Origin: Atherix ibis
Lineage: Eukaryota; Arthropoda; Insecta; Diptera; Athericidae
Length of the DNA: 64,000 nt
Reading direction: 5' to 3'
Assembly (NCBI GenBank): GCA_958298945.1
Contig: OY282610.1
Location: forward strand, 63,671,088-63,735,087
Part shown: positions 12,050 through 23,419 of the stretch, piece by piece
Layout of the letters: each line of letters starts with the position of its first letter
Numbering within the stretch: position 1 is the first letter of the stretch
Notes under the pieces: generated by a model
What the model saw: only the letters and a program-made list of their open reading frames with translations
What the model was told of the DNA's origin: nothing
The model's database searches: none
Made by a program: the position numbers and the translations under genes

Positions 12050-12490
12050 TAAGAAATTAAAAATTGAACACACTGTAGGGATCGGTAATAAGAAACTGCA
12101 TCAATAATGAGACTTTTTTATTATCTCAGTGGCCAACTACCAATAAGCCCGTCTACTCAAAATTCTTGCCGATATTCTGGGCATAAAAACTCGGTTAGGC
12201 CAACCTACTCTCATACTCAACCTTCGAATTTGGAAACCACACACGACCAGTCTGCCAGTTCTGTCAGCAAACTAAGAACTTCTTTCCGAGCAGGCTTCCT
12301 CCCATCCAAAAATTCCATTTCCAAGTTTGATCAAGCATACTAATATGCTCCAAAAAATTTACCTATATCTAACTGTTCTTAAGAAAATGGGGACCAGCTT
12401 CGCTTAAGAAGTTAAAGTCGCCAGAATGGTGTCATGGCCATAGTGCTACGGAAATAGCGACTGGCTATTGGTCCAAGGGACCTTACATAT
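12050..12490 (+). pseudogene. LINE 3' fragment, same family as 5880-6830
   Basis: Homologous to 39820-40190 and 55940-56120; all share AACTGCATCAATAATGAGAC or the WPTTNKP-coding block that follows the RNase H domain in these LINEs. The frame 12107-12343 still reads WPTTN-like and TSFRAGFLPSKNS-like segments but has internal breaks. The tail ends near 12490. Confidence 0.65.
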
Positions 12491-12539
12491 GAACAACAGT
12501 TTCAGTGGGACATGTTTTAAAATTTTATTTAGTAAATTT

Positions 12540-13020
12540 GAGATTGAAATTTTCAAAGAAAATTGCCAGACATGATATCATTGACAAAAGATCCTAAAAT
12601 TCACTAGAAAATTGCCAATGCTTTCATAGTAAATAATTTCAATTTAAAAATGTTACAAAATTTTACGCGCACATACCCTAAATTTAAACGGCAAATTTGT
12701 ATAAATCTTACAGGAAAAAAAGTATCAATAATTTTATTTGGAAATATCCTTAAACTAACTAAGATATTCCTCAAAAGGTGATTAAGGAAATTTCCTAAAA
12801 TTTCATAAGAAAATTTCCTCAAAATGTATTGAGAAATTGCCGGAAATGTGTTTAAAGGTGATTTGGACAATTTTCTGATGGTTTTTGATATTAAATTTCA
12901 TAAGATTTACTATAGAACGAAGCGTCTGGAAAATTTAATAAAAATTGAACTGCCCAAAACTTCATAAGCCTATAAGAATCCATTTGGAAAATGCTCATAA
13001 TTGTCATGAGCAAAAGTTCC
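12540..13020. repeat. Degenerate AT-rich direct repeats
   Basis: Motifs such as AAAATTTCATAAG and AAATTTCCT recur irregularly every 20-40 bp. They look like a decayed tandem array. No coding signal. Confidence 0.4.
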
Positions 13021-13380
13021 GAAATATTTTTTTTTTTGACTACAACAACAACTATTAAAACATTTTTTGTAGATTTTTTTTCAAAAATTAATTAAAAAAA
13101 AAATTTAAATAATACAAAATTGCTAAAAAAAATTCTAGTTTTGGTAAAAATATGCCCCCCAATTAAACCGCATTTCAATTAAGGAGAAATTAAAAATAAA
13201 ACAAAATTTAACTAATAAAAATCATGATTAAATTATTAAATTTCCAAGATGTTCCATAAAAATAAAGAGGAAAATCAACAACAACAAAAAAATAATCCTA
13301 AGAAAAATTATTACTTGTTTACGTTTAACTATGAAAAAAATAACGAAAACTACATGAAAGCTTAGAGCAGTAGTTTTAGT
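13021..13380. other. A-rich sequence, nothing seen
   Basis: Long A/T runs and no recognisable element. Confidence 0.5.
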
Positions 13381-13689
13381 CAGTTGGTGGGAGAGAGCGA
13401 AAGCTTCAAAATACAAAACGATAGATATGAAAAGAGAGATCAGAACACATCATTAAAAGAGTATTTCCCCATTCCTTCTCGTTTGTTTATTTTCAGTGAA
13501 AAATTCCTTTTGACATTAAAAAGAAAAGAAAATGTTTTATCTCAATTTTTATATGTTTGCAAATAGATGTGTTTGTGTGGAAATTTTTCGGAAAGAATAA
13601 TTTTTCTTTCTGTCAAAATATTTTCGTAAATTCCTGTATGTATGTGTGGATTTTCTGTGCAAATGAAGAATTTTTTTGGAGATAGGCAG

Positions 13690-14045
13690 TCGATTAAATG
13701 CAAATGTGCGTATGTGTACATTTAGCGCGACTAGCATTGGTATTGGTGGTGTCGCTGGTGTTATTCATTCTTTGCGAGAGGGCGGCGGCGGTGGCGCAAA
13801 ACTTATCGACTACGTAAGCCGAAAAATTTTCAATGTCGTGCATCCAATCTAGAGGACAAGTGCGTTTTACAAGCGTGTGGTAGTGATTACCGTTTGGCGA
13901 ATTGTTCGATCGATATCGGTTCGTATTTGGTACACACAGGCTGTGCTCACCAAACGACTGCACACATCAATGCGGTCCCGCACACACCATTGTACCGTTC
14001 AGTCAACACGATGCTGGCTCTCGCATCTCCAAACAGTTTCAGTAA
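13690..14045 (+). other. Candidate host first exon / 5' UTR with splice donor
   Basis: This block is clearly richer in G and C than its surroundings, with CpGs and a GGCGG repeat (about 13780). A start codon at 14011 opens MLALASPNSF, and the frame runs into a consensus splice donor (TTTCA|GTAAGT at 14042). Several upstream ATGs would precede it. An initiator-like TCAGTT followed by GAGAGAG lies at 13380-13398. No protein domain can be judged from ten codons. It could equally be an ordinary GC-richer patch. I infer a possible first coding exon of a plus-strand gene whose remaining exons lie far away; the evidence is compositional plus one splice signal. Confidence 0.25.
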
Positions 14046-14900
14046 GTCGTACAATTCCGTTCATTTACCTTTTCCAAATTTAAATGTGCTGAGATATGTT
14101 GGTAGGTAGGAAGTGTGGTGTACGAGGCGTGTACGATGTTTTGTATGCATAGGTTTATGAATATGTGTGCGTAGTTGTGTTTAAATATGAACACGGTTAT
14201 AGAAATGTGGGAATTTTTCAAATATATGCGATTTTTTAATTATTTATGAAATTTATAGATTTTCTTATTTTTAAGGATTCATTTTTTAAAGATTTCTTTT
14301 TTTGGAAATTATTATATGGTACGAGTATATTAAAAAAAAAATTTGGATTTTCTTTTTTGAAATTTTCTCCTCAAAATTGGTGTTTTTTTTTAAATTATAT
14401 TTATTGAAAACGGAACAGCTTTAATTTAAGGGGACCACTTCGATATCCTTTTTACTGATTATTATTTTCTTATTAATTTCCTTTTATGCATTTTTTTTGT
14501 GTGCAGATTTTTAATAAATTAAAAAAATAGCAAAAAAAACCTTTTCGATGTCGTGAAGGAATTTTTTTTGAAATTTTCACTCAAAATTTGAATTTAATGC
14601 ATTTTTTCTTGTGGTTTACTTTTATGCATTTTTTCTTGTGTTCAGGTTTTTAATCTTTTAGATTTTTTTCGATGTCATAAAGGAATTTTTCCTAGAGCTT
14701 TCACGGATTTATTACTTAACACGTTCAATCTTTTGGAAATGGGCGCTGTTTACTTCCGCATTGATTAGAAATAATTCGCGAAAAAAAAGTGTGTTCAATT
14801 TTTTAAATTTATCGTTCACACATCCCAATTCGAATTTTGATTCGATTATTATGATACGCTGACGGCTCTAAGGAGATTTTTCGTTTTTAATTGCATAGGT
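14046..14900. other. T-rich sequence, possible intron
   Basis: T-rich with repeated TTTTTCTTGTG patches (about 14480-14640). No element recognised. Confidence 0.4.
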
Positions 14901-14907
14901 TTGAACA

Positions 14908-14996
14908 CGACCAGGATCTAAACAGGACTAGGATCTAATCAGGACCAGGATCTAAACAGGACTAAGATCTAATCAGGATTAGGATCTAAACAGAAC
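14908..14996. repeat. 17-bp tandem repeat arranged as 34-bp dimers
   Basis: About five copies of GGATCTAAACAGGACTA. Alternate copies carry AAAC or AATC, giving a two-unit higher-order pattern. Confidence 0.92.
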
Positions 14997-14999
14997 GTA

Positions 15000-15860
15000 G
15001 AAACCGATCCTAGATTTCTATTAAGTCCACTGTTAATATGAGAGTGGTCATATTAGAAGCCTAATTTTCAAAAAATTTACTTATTGGTAGTGTATATATT
15101 TGCTTTCGAAATTCTAGCAGCACTCAAGAGAAGGATGCTTAGTATTTGTGCTGAACCACAGGAGGATGTAAGGAAGTCAGCTACAGACTCATTTCTGATA
15201 ACTAGAGATAAGTTGGAATTACCTATTCGAACGATTTCAGTATAAAAAACGCATTTTCGAGAAATCGTTTGATTCGATAGGTCCTAGACCCAGCCTTGAC
15301 GATATTGTACCTGTTACACTCCAGTTCAATTATGAATCTAATTTCAATTGTATTTTGAGTTGAAAATTAGTACTATTAATACTCGTATATAAATTTTTTG
15401 GCTTCAGTATTTTGTCACGACCGAAATTTTTAATGGGCATGCTTGGGTAGATTTGCGAGTTTTATAAAATAGAAAGTTTTTCATCCTCAGCTAAGGTTAT
15501 AAGATCTTTACTTAAAAAATGTGCATTCAAAATTTTAAAGACGTCAATAAAGAGAATATATCATAATTGCAGCGGAAAACATCCTTAAATTTACTTGAAA
15601 TACTCTAAAAGTAATCTGGCAAATATCTCGAAATTACATAGAGGAATGTCCTAGAATTTTACAAGGAGAAACAGTTTTTTTACTGATAAATTGTTGGAAA
15701 TATTTTTTAAATTGTCATTTTGCTCAGGAAATTTTTTGGACAATTTTTAAAAATCCAACAGAGTAAAAATCGAATTTAATAGGGAAAAAAAATTGTCGAA
15801 AAATTTTCTTCCTCCTAAATTGCTACAGAAATTCTAAGCAATAAATCCAATCGAATCAAA
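15000..15860. other. Unrecognised sequence
   Basis: 15060-15330 is less AT-rich and 15560-15860 is rich in AAATTTT-type motifs resembling 12540-13020. No coding motif recognised. Confidence 0.4.
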
Positions 15861-15864
15861 TTCA

Positions 15865-17680
15865 AAATGTCTTCTTTGACTGAAGGAGTTTTATTTACAA
15901 ATTTGTGGGATAAAGTCCTGAGTAAGCTCCTAATTATAAAATGAAGTCCCAGTCATTATGTAAGTTTACTTCTATTTAAGTAAAGGGGGGCCTACTTAAA
16001 AGGTGTGGTCCTATTTAGTTTAAGGGATTTATTGAAATATCTATTGTTCATAGCAGCGCTCTAACGTTTATAGCAGCACTCTACCGTGAAAAGCAGCGCT
16101 CTACCGTTCATAGCAGCGCTCTACCGTTCACAGCAGCGCTTTAACGTTCACAGCAGCTCTCTAACTTTCATAGCAGCTCTCTACCGTACAGAGCAGCGCT
16201 CTACTGTTCACAGAAGCGCTCTACCGTTCACAGCAGCGCTCTACCGTTCATAGCAGCGCTCTACCGTTCACAGCAGCGCTCTACCGTTCATAGCAGCGCT
16301 CTAACGTTTATAGCAGCACTCTACCGTGCAAAGCAGCGCTCTACCGTTCATAGCAGCGCTGTACCGTTCACAGCAGTGCTTTAACGTTCACAGCAGCTCT
16401 CTAACTTTTATAGCAGCGCTCTACCGTACATAGCAGCGTTCTACTATTCACAGCAGCGCTCTACCGTTCATAGCAGCGCTCTACCGTTCACAGCAGCGCT
16501 TTAACGTTCACAGCAGCTCTCTAACTTTCATAGCAGCTCTCTACCGTACAGAGCAGCGCTCTACTGTTCACAGAAGCGCTCTACCGTTCACAGCAGCGCT
16601 CTACCGTTCATAGCAGCGCTCTCCCGTTCACAGTAGCGCTCTATCGTTCACAGCAGCGCTCTACCGTTCAAAGCAGCGCTCTATCGTTCACAGCAGCGCT
16701 CTACCGTTCAAAGCAGCGCTCTACCGTTCACAGCAGCACTCTACCATTTATAGCAGCGCTCTTCCGTTCACAGCAGCGCTCTACCATTCATAGCAGCACT
16801 CTACCGTTCATAGCAGCGCTCTACCGTTCACAGCAGCGCTCTACCGTTCATAGCAGCGCTCTACCGTTCATAGCAGCACTCTAACGTTTATAGCAGCACT
16901 CTACCGTGCAAAGCAGCGCTCTACCGTTCATAGCAGCACTTTAACGTTCACAGCAGCGCTCTTCCGTTCATAGCAGCGCTCTACCGTTCATAGCAGCACT
17001 CTAACGTTTATAGCAGCATTCTACCGTGCAAAACAGCGCTCTACCGTTCATAGCAGCGCTTTACCGTTCACAGCAGCTCTCTAACTTTCATAGCAGCGCT
17101 CTACCGTACATAGCAGCGCTCTACTGTTCACAGCAGCGCTCTACCGTTTATAGCAGCGCTCTACCGTTCACAGCAGCGCTCTACCGTTCATAGCAGCGCT
17201 CTAACGTTTATAGCAGCACTCTACCGTGCAAGCAGTGCTCTACCGTTCATAGCAGCGCTTTAACGTTCACAGCAGCTCTCTAACTTTCATAGCAGCGCTC
17301 TACCGTTCATAGCAGCACTCTACTGTTCACAGCAGCGCTCTACCGTTTATAGCAGCGCTCTACCATTCACAGCAGCGCTCTACTGTTCATAGCAGCGCTC
17401 TAACGTTTCTAGCAGCACTCTACCGTGCAAGCAGCGCTCTACCGTTCATAGCAGCGCTTTAACGTTCACAGCAGCTCTCTAACTTTCATAGCAGCGCTCT
17501 ACCGTATATAGCAGCGCTCTACTGTTCATTGCAGCGCTCTACCGTTCACAGCAGTCCTATTTAGTGTTATCCTTATTACCAAATGTAGTTAATAATGAAA
17601 ATTATTGGAAAATATTCGGTTTAATCAAATAAATACCATAGTTATGACGTTGGATCCAATATTTTCAGTTGCTACAGAAA
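15865..17680 (+). mobile_element. Repeat unit carrying a 20-bp tandem array, copy 1
   Basis: Left flank 15868-15920 and right flank 17555-17660 both recur, inverted, around the second array at 19990-21585. The array and its flanks therefore form one dispersed unit rather than a simple local satellite. Matching landmarks are GGATAAAGTCCTGAG on the left and ATCAAATAAATACC and TAGTTATGACGTT on the right. I see no open frame, no clear terminal inverted repeat and no target duplication. It resembles nonautonomous elements with internal tandem repeats (Helitron-like or foldback types), but the class is not shown. Confidence 0.6.
16041..17556 (+). repeat. 20-bp satellite array, about 76 units
   Basis: The unit is CTCTACCGTTCATAGCAGCG, with mostly single-base variants (TTCA/TTTA, TAGC/CAGC, ACCG/AACG). 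The 20-bp register is almost perfect until two 1-bp deletions after 17230. Higher-order repeats are visible: 16141-16260 equals 16501-16620 (offset 360 bp), and a roughly 200-bp pattern runs from 17200 to 17500. It is markedly GC-richer than all flanking DNA, and AGCGCT occurs in nearly every unit. Confidence 0.97.
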
Positions 17681-19900
17681 TTCCGTTAGAAAATTTAATT
17701 TTTTTTAAATTAAGGACATTTTTTTAGTAAATTTATAAAAAAGCCAATTTTTCGGCAATCAATTCAGCATTAAGTCCAATCGAAAACTATCCAAATTCAA
17801 AGTAAAAAATGCCAACGAAGCCAAAAGAACAAAAACAAAATATTTTTATATTATTTAGGTGTATTTTTTTTTTTGCAGAAGAGAGTATTTTTATGGTATT
17901 TTTAGCAAATAATCAAAAATAAAAGGAGAAGAAAACATTGAATAAAGTTATTCTCTTTTACACTATGCGATGGTGTATATTTTTAGATGTTTGAAATGTC
18001 ATTGACATTGATACTGATATAATCCGATACTACAAATAAAACTGATTACCATGGAAAAAAAAGTCTATTTCGAAATAAGCAAATTGTGGGTGGAACGAAT
18101 GGAGACGAGAAAAAACACACCGAAAATCGTTAAGTGTATTTGAAATATATTTGAAGTGAGCACGATTCATATGTGTGCGCTTACAGTACTTTGCAGTACG
18201 AAAGGGAGACAACAGAGATAAATTTTTGGGGAAAATAGCTCCCTCTAACGTAGTAGTCCAGTTTTTTAGTTACTCCAATGTAACCTCCTAACCCGCTCAC
18301 GCGCGCTAATTTATAAAAGAGAATTTTTATCATTTTTCTTATCAAAACAACAACAAAAACGCGGAATACAGCAAATCCGAACATGGTTTGTTGAAATGTC
18401 AAGAAACTGAGAAAATTTTCCGCTCTTTTTAACCTTTCCGCTTACTACAACCTCCTCTTGTGTGTGCATTTTATATTATAGTGCCAGAATGGGTATCCTT
18501 CACACTAGCGCGCACACACACAGGTTTTTTAATTTATAGGAGCTTCCTGACTACCGCAAAAAAGGACATAGGGAAAAGGTATACGGCAACAACAACTCCA
18601 ACAAAATTATATGCCCCAATCACGATATACCGTAGTAGTACTTTTTCGACTATCGAACCAAATCTATTAGGTTTTTTTGTTCCTTTCTCACGTCCATCTA
18701 CACAAGTGTATGTGTATCCATGCGCAATCGTTTTCGGCACAGCTGTGCGTGCAAGTGGACAAATAATAGTAATGGCCGTAATAATAAAGGAATACAGAAT
18801 AAGGACATGTCTTCGTATTGTAAAAAAAACGTTTCAATAAAAAATTACAATCAATTGTCGATGTGTTGTGGATGTGGGAGCGGGAGCGTATTTCGTTTCA
18901 AATACAGTCAACTCACTCACACTTGCATGTATCGTACATGCAATGGAATGTTTGGCTATCCTATTTCGGGAATTTTTTGCTGCTGGTGGTGGGCTTGTTC
19001 GTATTTTTATGGGTCAATGCCCTCTATTTTTTGTGAATTGTTTGCATTGGTGGCGCTACTGAGAAATTCATTTTCTTAGCATTCTTATTTTTAACAGTTC
19101 GATGCGTTCATGTGCTTATACAAATCCTAACTCATCCTAGCAATATCCTTACGGTATACAATACCAGAATTCTTATACGATAGAATTGCGAGTAGCTTCA
19201 ATGTCAGCAATTTATTTTTGGATTTCTGGTATTTTCGCCTACGGATACTCGTACTATTGCTGTGGATAGCGTTCATTTGATAATGTATTTTTCTAATGTT
19301 TTCAGATGTCATACACTTAGGTAAGGTAACCTTACCTAGTAAATAGGACCTGCAGTTAGCAATTAATATTGTAATTGAAGCATAACCGACAATTTTCATG
19401 CAGTTTTTCGTCCAATTTCTGACAATTGTTCTCATTTATTTACACTCCAAATAGCGTTAAATTTTTTTTATATCCTTTTTTACCAGGCAATTTTTTTTGA
19501 CATATTCATTATTTAAAAATCCCTAACTTTATAATTTCGTGTAGGAAATCCTTTTTACTAAAAATTCTATTGAATAAGCAGAACAATATGAAGAACTTAT
19601 TAATATGAAATTTTTAAATAAAAAGTTATTATTTTGAAAGTTTCTAAAAAAATAATCTCGTCCTTTTGGAGGACAGGAAAAAGAAAATTCTTTTTGAACT
19701 TTATTTTTGGGGTACATTTTAAGGTAATTGGACCCTTTTACACTTAACACGATCTCCAATATAATAAAATTAGAAAATTTAAGTAATGGCAATCATAATC
19801 AATTGGATACTTAAATTGCAGATGGTAGCAAATAGCTTTTATATGGTTTTTTTTTAAATGATAAGGAGTTAGCAATCTGTTCATAATAAATTTCCATTAG
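17680..19900. other. Host-like noncoding DNA
   Basis: 18030-18960 is less AT-rich, with GTGTGC and CACACAC patches. The 126-codon frame at 18460-18840 has no recognisable domain and a shadow frame on the other strand. A near-perfect palindrome TAGGTAAGGT/ACCTTACCTA lies at 19318-19338. No element found. Confidence 0.45.
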
Positions 19901-20084
19901 AAACATTTAATAGTGAAATTATTGTTGTACTAAACAAAATAAGACCATCATTAAGTCTTAAGATGTATGCTACTTTAAAATAGTCGATCTAACGTCATAA
20001 CTAAGGTATTTATTTGATTAAAATGAATATTTTTACCAATATTTTGCAGTATTAACTACATTTGATATTTGAATAAAACTAAAC

Positions 20085-20255
20085 AGGACTGCTGTGAACG
20101 GTAGAGCGCTGCTATGAACGGTAGAGCGCTGCTGGGAATGGTAGAGCGCTGCTGTGAACATTAAAGCGCTGCTACGAATGGTAGAGCGCTGCTGTGAACG
20201 TTAAAGCGCTGCTATGACCGGAAAAGCGCTGCTTTAAAAGGTAGAGTGCTGCTTG
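20085..20255 (-). repeat. 20-bp satellite, short inverted array
   Basis: About 8.5 units, the reverse complement of the 16041-17556 unit (GCTGCTATGAACGGTAGAGC). The last units are degenerate. Confidence 0.92.
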
Positions 20256-20273
20256 AAACTTTATCGCATACTA

Positions 20274-21505
20274 TTGGGTTTTTCGGAAAGTAATTTCGGT
20301 TTTTTCCCCACAGGGGACTTAATTGTATTTTTTCACAACCAACTTCACACTAAAGCCGCCTAATCATATGTATTTTGACAGTTGACATAGCAAGGTTGCT
20401 GTGTGAAAATTGATTCGATTGATTCTGCACTGTAGTTTTTGGTTGATACCCTTTTAAATATGGAAAGTGAAAAACAGCATTTTCTGCCTGTTTTATTGTA
20501 CTTTTTTACTATAGAAAAGATAAAAATGATGTTCTAGCAAGAAAATAATTATCCGGTGTGTTAAGTGAGCGCCAGTGCCAAAACTGCTTTGTAAAATTTC
20601 GATGCGGCAATTTTGATCTCGAAAATGCACCCACGTTCTGGAAGGCCAGTTGAAGCTGATGAAGATACAATAAAGGCAAACCGACGAATAACAACTCGTG
20701 AGATCGCTGAGAGATTAAATTCCCGAATTCGACCGTTCATTATCATTTGAAATGGCTACGTATTAGGGTTCCTCATCTTCTAACGGTAAAAAATTTATGC
20801 AGTCGCATTGACGTTTGTAATTTGCTTCTCAAACACCAAGAAAATGATCCATTTTTGAAGCGTATCATGTCTACAACAATGTAAAGCGCAAAAGATCCTG
20901 GAGTAGAAAAGATGAACCGGCCCAAAGCACTTCGAAAGTCAATATTCATCAAAAAAGGTTATGCTATCTGTTTGGTGGGATTTCAAGGTAATCGTTTAAT
21001 TTGAGCATCTACCGATCAACACAACGATCAACTCTGAAGTGTACTGTCATCAGCTGGACCAATTGAATGATTCGCTTAAAGAAAAAAGGCCACAATTGGT
21101 CAATAGGAAAGGTGTAGTGTTCCAACAGGATAATGAGAAACCACATACAAGGTTGACCACTCGGCAAAAGCTTTTAGAGCTAGAATGGGATATACTGCTA
21201 TACTCACCATACTCTACAGACCGAGCACCTTCCGATTATCATTTGTTCCGGTCTCTCCAAAAAAATTCTTTAGACGGTAAAACGTTTAATTCAAATGAGG
21301 AGGTCAAAAATCACTTGGATCAGTTTTTTGACAGCAAAGAACAAACATTTTATGAGCGTGGAATCATGCTACTACCAGAACGATGGCAAAGGGTATTTGA
21401 ATCAGACTGGACAATATTTATTTGAATATTAATTCACTATAAGAAAATCGTTTTTCATTTTTATAAAAAAAAAGAAGAAACGAAATTACTTTCCGAACAA
21501 CTCAA
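20274..21505 (+). mobile_element. mariner (family 'TTGGGTTGTTCGG'), copy a
   Basis: The element is bounded by TA on both sides (20272-20273, 21506-21507). The 5' terminal repeat begins TTGGGTTTTTCGGAAAGTAA and the 3' one is the complement of TTGAGTTGTTCGGAAAGTAA. It is 1,232 bp long, normal for mariner. The transposase reading starts at 20460 and is broken early by stops and frameshifts, but fragments such as RSGRPVEADEDTIK and LLKHQENDPFLKRI are clear. Two other copies of the family lie at 34274-35270 (minus) and 44743-46064 (plus). It is nested in the array-bearing repeat. Confidence 0.93.
21039..21425 (+). pseudogene. mariner transposase C-terminal frame (copy a)
   Basis: A 128-codon frame covers the catalytic C-terminal half. 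VVFQQDNEKPH holds the second catalytic Asp and APSDYHLF the third, spaced 34 residues as in DD34D mariners. It continues to the usual ending LPERWQRVFESDWTIFI. SPD of the family is changed to STD just before the third Asp. The N-terminal half is in other frames with stops, and the first catalytic block (GDEKW) is lost near 20870. It cannot make a transposase. Confidence 0.88.
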
Positions 21506-21599
21506 TAGAATCTTATTTGCTAAATAAGATATCAGGACTTTATCGATAAATTTATAAATAAAACTCCTCCGGTTAAAGAAGACAGTAAGGAGTTTTTTT

Positions 21600-22860
21600 A
21601 CTTTGGTCTAATTTAGGAAATAAGATTCCTTATCCGCTATCTAGGTATAAGAAGATTAAACAACATATTAATATCATCGACAACCAAGAAAGTTCAGTAT
21701 TACGAGTAACTACATGACGGACGGCATCACTCACAGATTTCTGAAAACACCACAAAGAAAGCACAACAGCCTCAATGGATTTGCGCCAAATTTTTTAATA
21801 TTATTTGTTATTTTATTCCATAAATAAACAATGTACTATGTTACAGAATCCTCTCCTATCTCCTATTAGCCATCATTTCTATTATATTATATCAGTAAAT
21901 AACTTCTTAATTAAATCCCTTCAAACTATGGTTAAACAAATACAGGTAAATTCTGTGATTAAAAAAAGAAAATAAAGAAAAGAACAGTTACTAAATGAAT
22001 AAAATTCGAACGTGTTTTATAAATTATACGCGACTGTATAAAATATGTTACAAATTAAAGGAAGTCGACTCATTCCACATTGACGTGTTATATTCAAGAA
22101 TTTCTATACGAATTCATTTGAAACCGTCGGAATTATTTTGCATAGTTCGATTTGAGTCATTTATAAGCGATGATAAAAAACAATTAGGAAAACTAGACCA
22201 AAACATGTAAACAGATTTTTTGAGTCAATTTCAAATGCAAAAATGCTAAGACGTATTGAAAACATCAAATTTTGGAGTAAACCCCAAAAAATCAAGAAAA
22301 TCAACCAAATAAGCTTAGGGCGTTGTCCGGATTCTGTGTCATGATCTGTCCACGTGTACTGACATCGTATAGGTGATACGGATTTGTATATAGTTGTGAC
22401 AATTCTGCGTCTATAATCTACAAATTAAATGGCAACACGAACTTTTAGTAGGATCGGAATTTTTTCTTAACCGAACAACGAATGAATATTTCATCATTAT
22501 AGCCCATCATCCATCTTCTGCATCTACAGTATAATCGTTTACAATATTATTTAAATTCAATACTGAAAACGATCAGTTCTAGGTCAGTAAAATTCATATG
22601 GAAATCGCCACGATAAACATCAAAACTCTCCTTATTGTAGTACGAGTATGAGAAAATGTGGTGTTACTAGAAAGTGTGGGGAGGAGTTGAAAAATGAAGA
22701 GGGCCCAAAAGCTAGAAAACCGCAAAATAATAAAAAATCTAAAAATTATAAAGCTGGAACCGTAAATATAATTGCTTTTATTAATTTCAATAGAAAATTG
22801 AAACTATTTTAATACGTGATGGGGCAGACACGGCCATACATAGCTTACACGCTAGTTCCT
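21600..22860. other. AT-rich sequence, nothing recognised
   Basis: No element or RNA gene is seen. A less AT-rich patch lies at 22320-22420. Confidence 0.45.
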
Positions 22861-22865
22861 CCCTG

Positions 22866-23413
22866 ATGTGCAGTGCAAATTTCAAACTTCGTTCGGTAAC
22901 CACGCGATCCTATAAAGCATTACGAAAAATGGAACAGCAAAATTCAGGGACAAGCGATGTGACATCGATTTTTATGTTCAGCTTGGTGAATTTGCGAATT
23001 TCACTTACGAAAACTTGCACCGACACCTTTTGGGAGCATTCCTTATCAAGAGCATAAGTTCTTCAGTGAGGCATAAAGCCATTTGGGTAGTCCGAAAAGT
23101 AGTGGAACACAAACCTGAATCAGGGAAGGATTCAACATCGAAAACTGATGGAAATGAGAAACGAGTGAGGGCTGTGGTGACAGCAGATCACCCATTAATA
23201 TTGAACCTAACGGGTGAGTCTTTGGAAAGTTCAAAAGAAGAGCCATTCATATTAAACCGACAATACCCCCTGTCGCACGACCATCTTCATCAACGAGTTT
23301 TTGTTGGTAGAGAGATTCATGTGGTATGCCAGATCCCCTATTCACCTGATCACTTTGTGACTTTTTGCACTGTCAATAACAACAAAGTGAAACAACGCCT
23401 CCGCCCAAGGTAA
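22866..23413 (+). other. Unrecognised short frames, probably transposon debris
   Basis: Two overlapping frames (22866-23057 and 23015-23413) lie in less AT-rich DNA just before a LINE. A segment reading RKVVEHKPESGK loosely resembles the linker of transposase helix-turn-helix domains, but I cannot place it in a family. They may belong to the 5' region of the following LINE. Confidence 0.25.
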
Positions 23414-23419
23414 CGTTAA

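Larger units (their letters stand above)
19990..21590 (-). mobile_element. Repeat unit carrying the 20-bp array, copy 2 (inverted, interrupted)
   Basis: On the minus strand this reproduces the flanks of copy 1: 19990-20085 matches 17555-17660 and 21533-21581 matches 15868-15920. Its array is short (20085-20255, about 8.5 units) and more diverged. A mariner (20274-21505) sits between the array and the outer flank with TA on both sides, so it inserted after the unit was already here. Confidence 0.65.

Noticed and set aside
16041..17556. CRISPR-like appearance of the regular 20-bp array
   Set aside because: The units follow each other with no unique spacers, and the DNA is eukaryotic. It is a satellite.
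18460..18840. 126-codon plus-strand open frame
   Set aside because: No domain, and both strands stay open over the same bases, typical of less AT-rich noncoding DNA.
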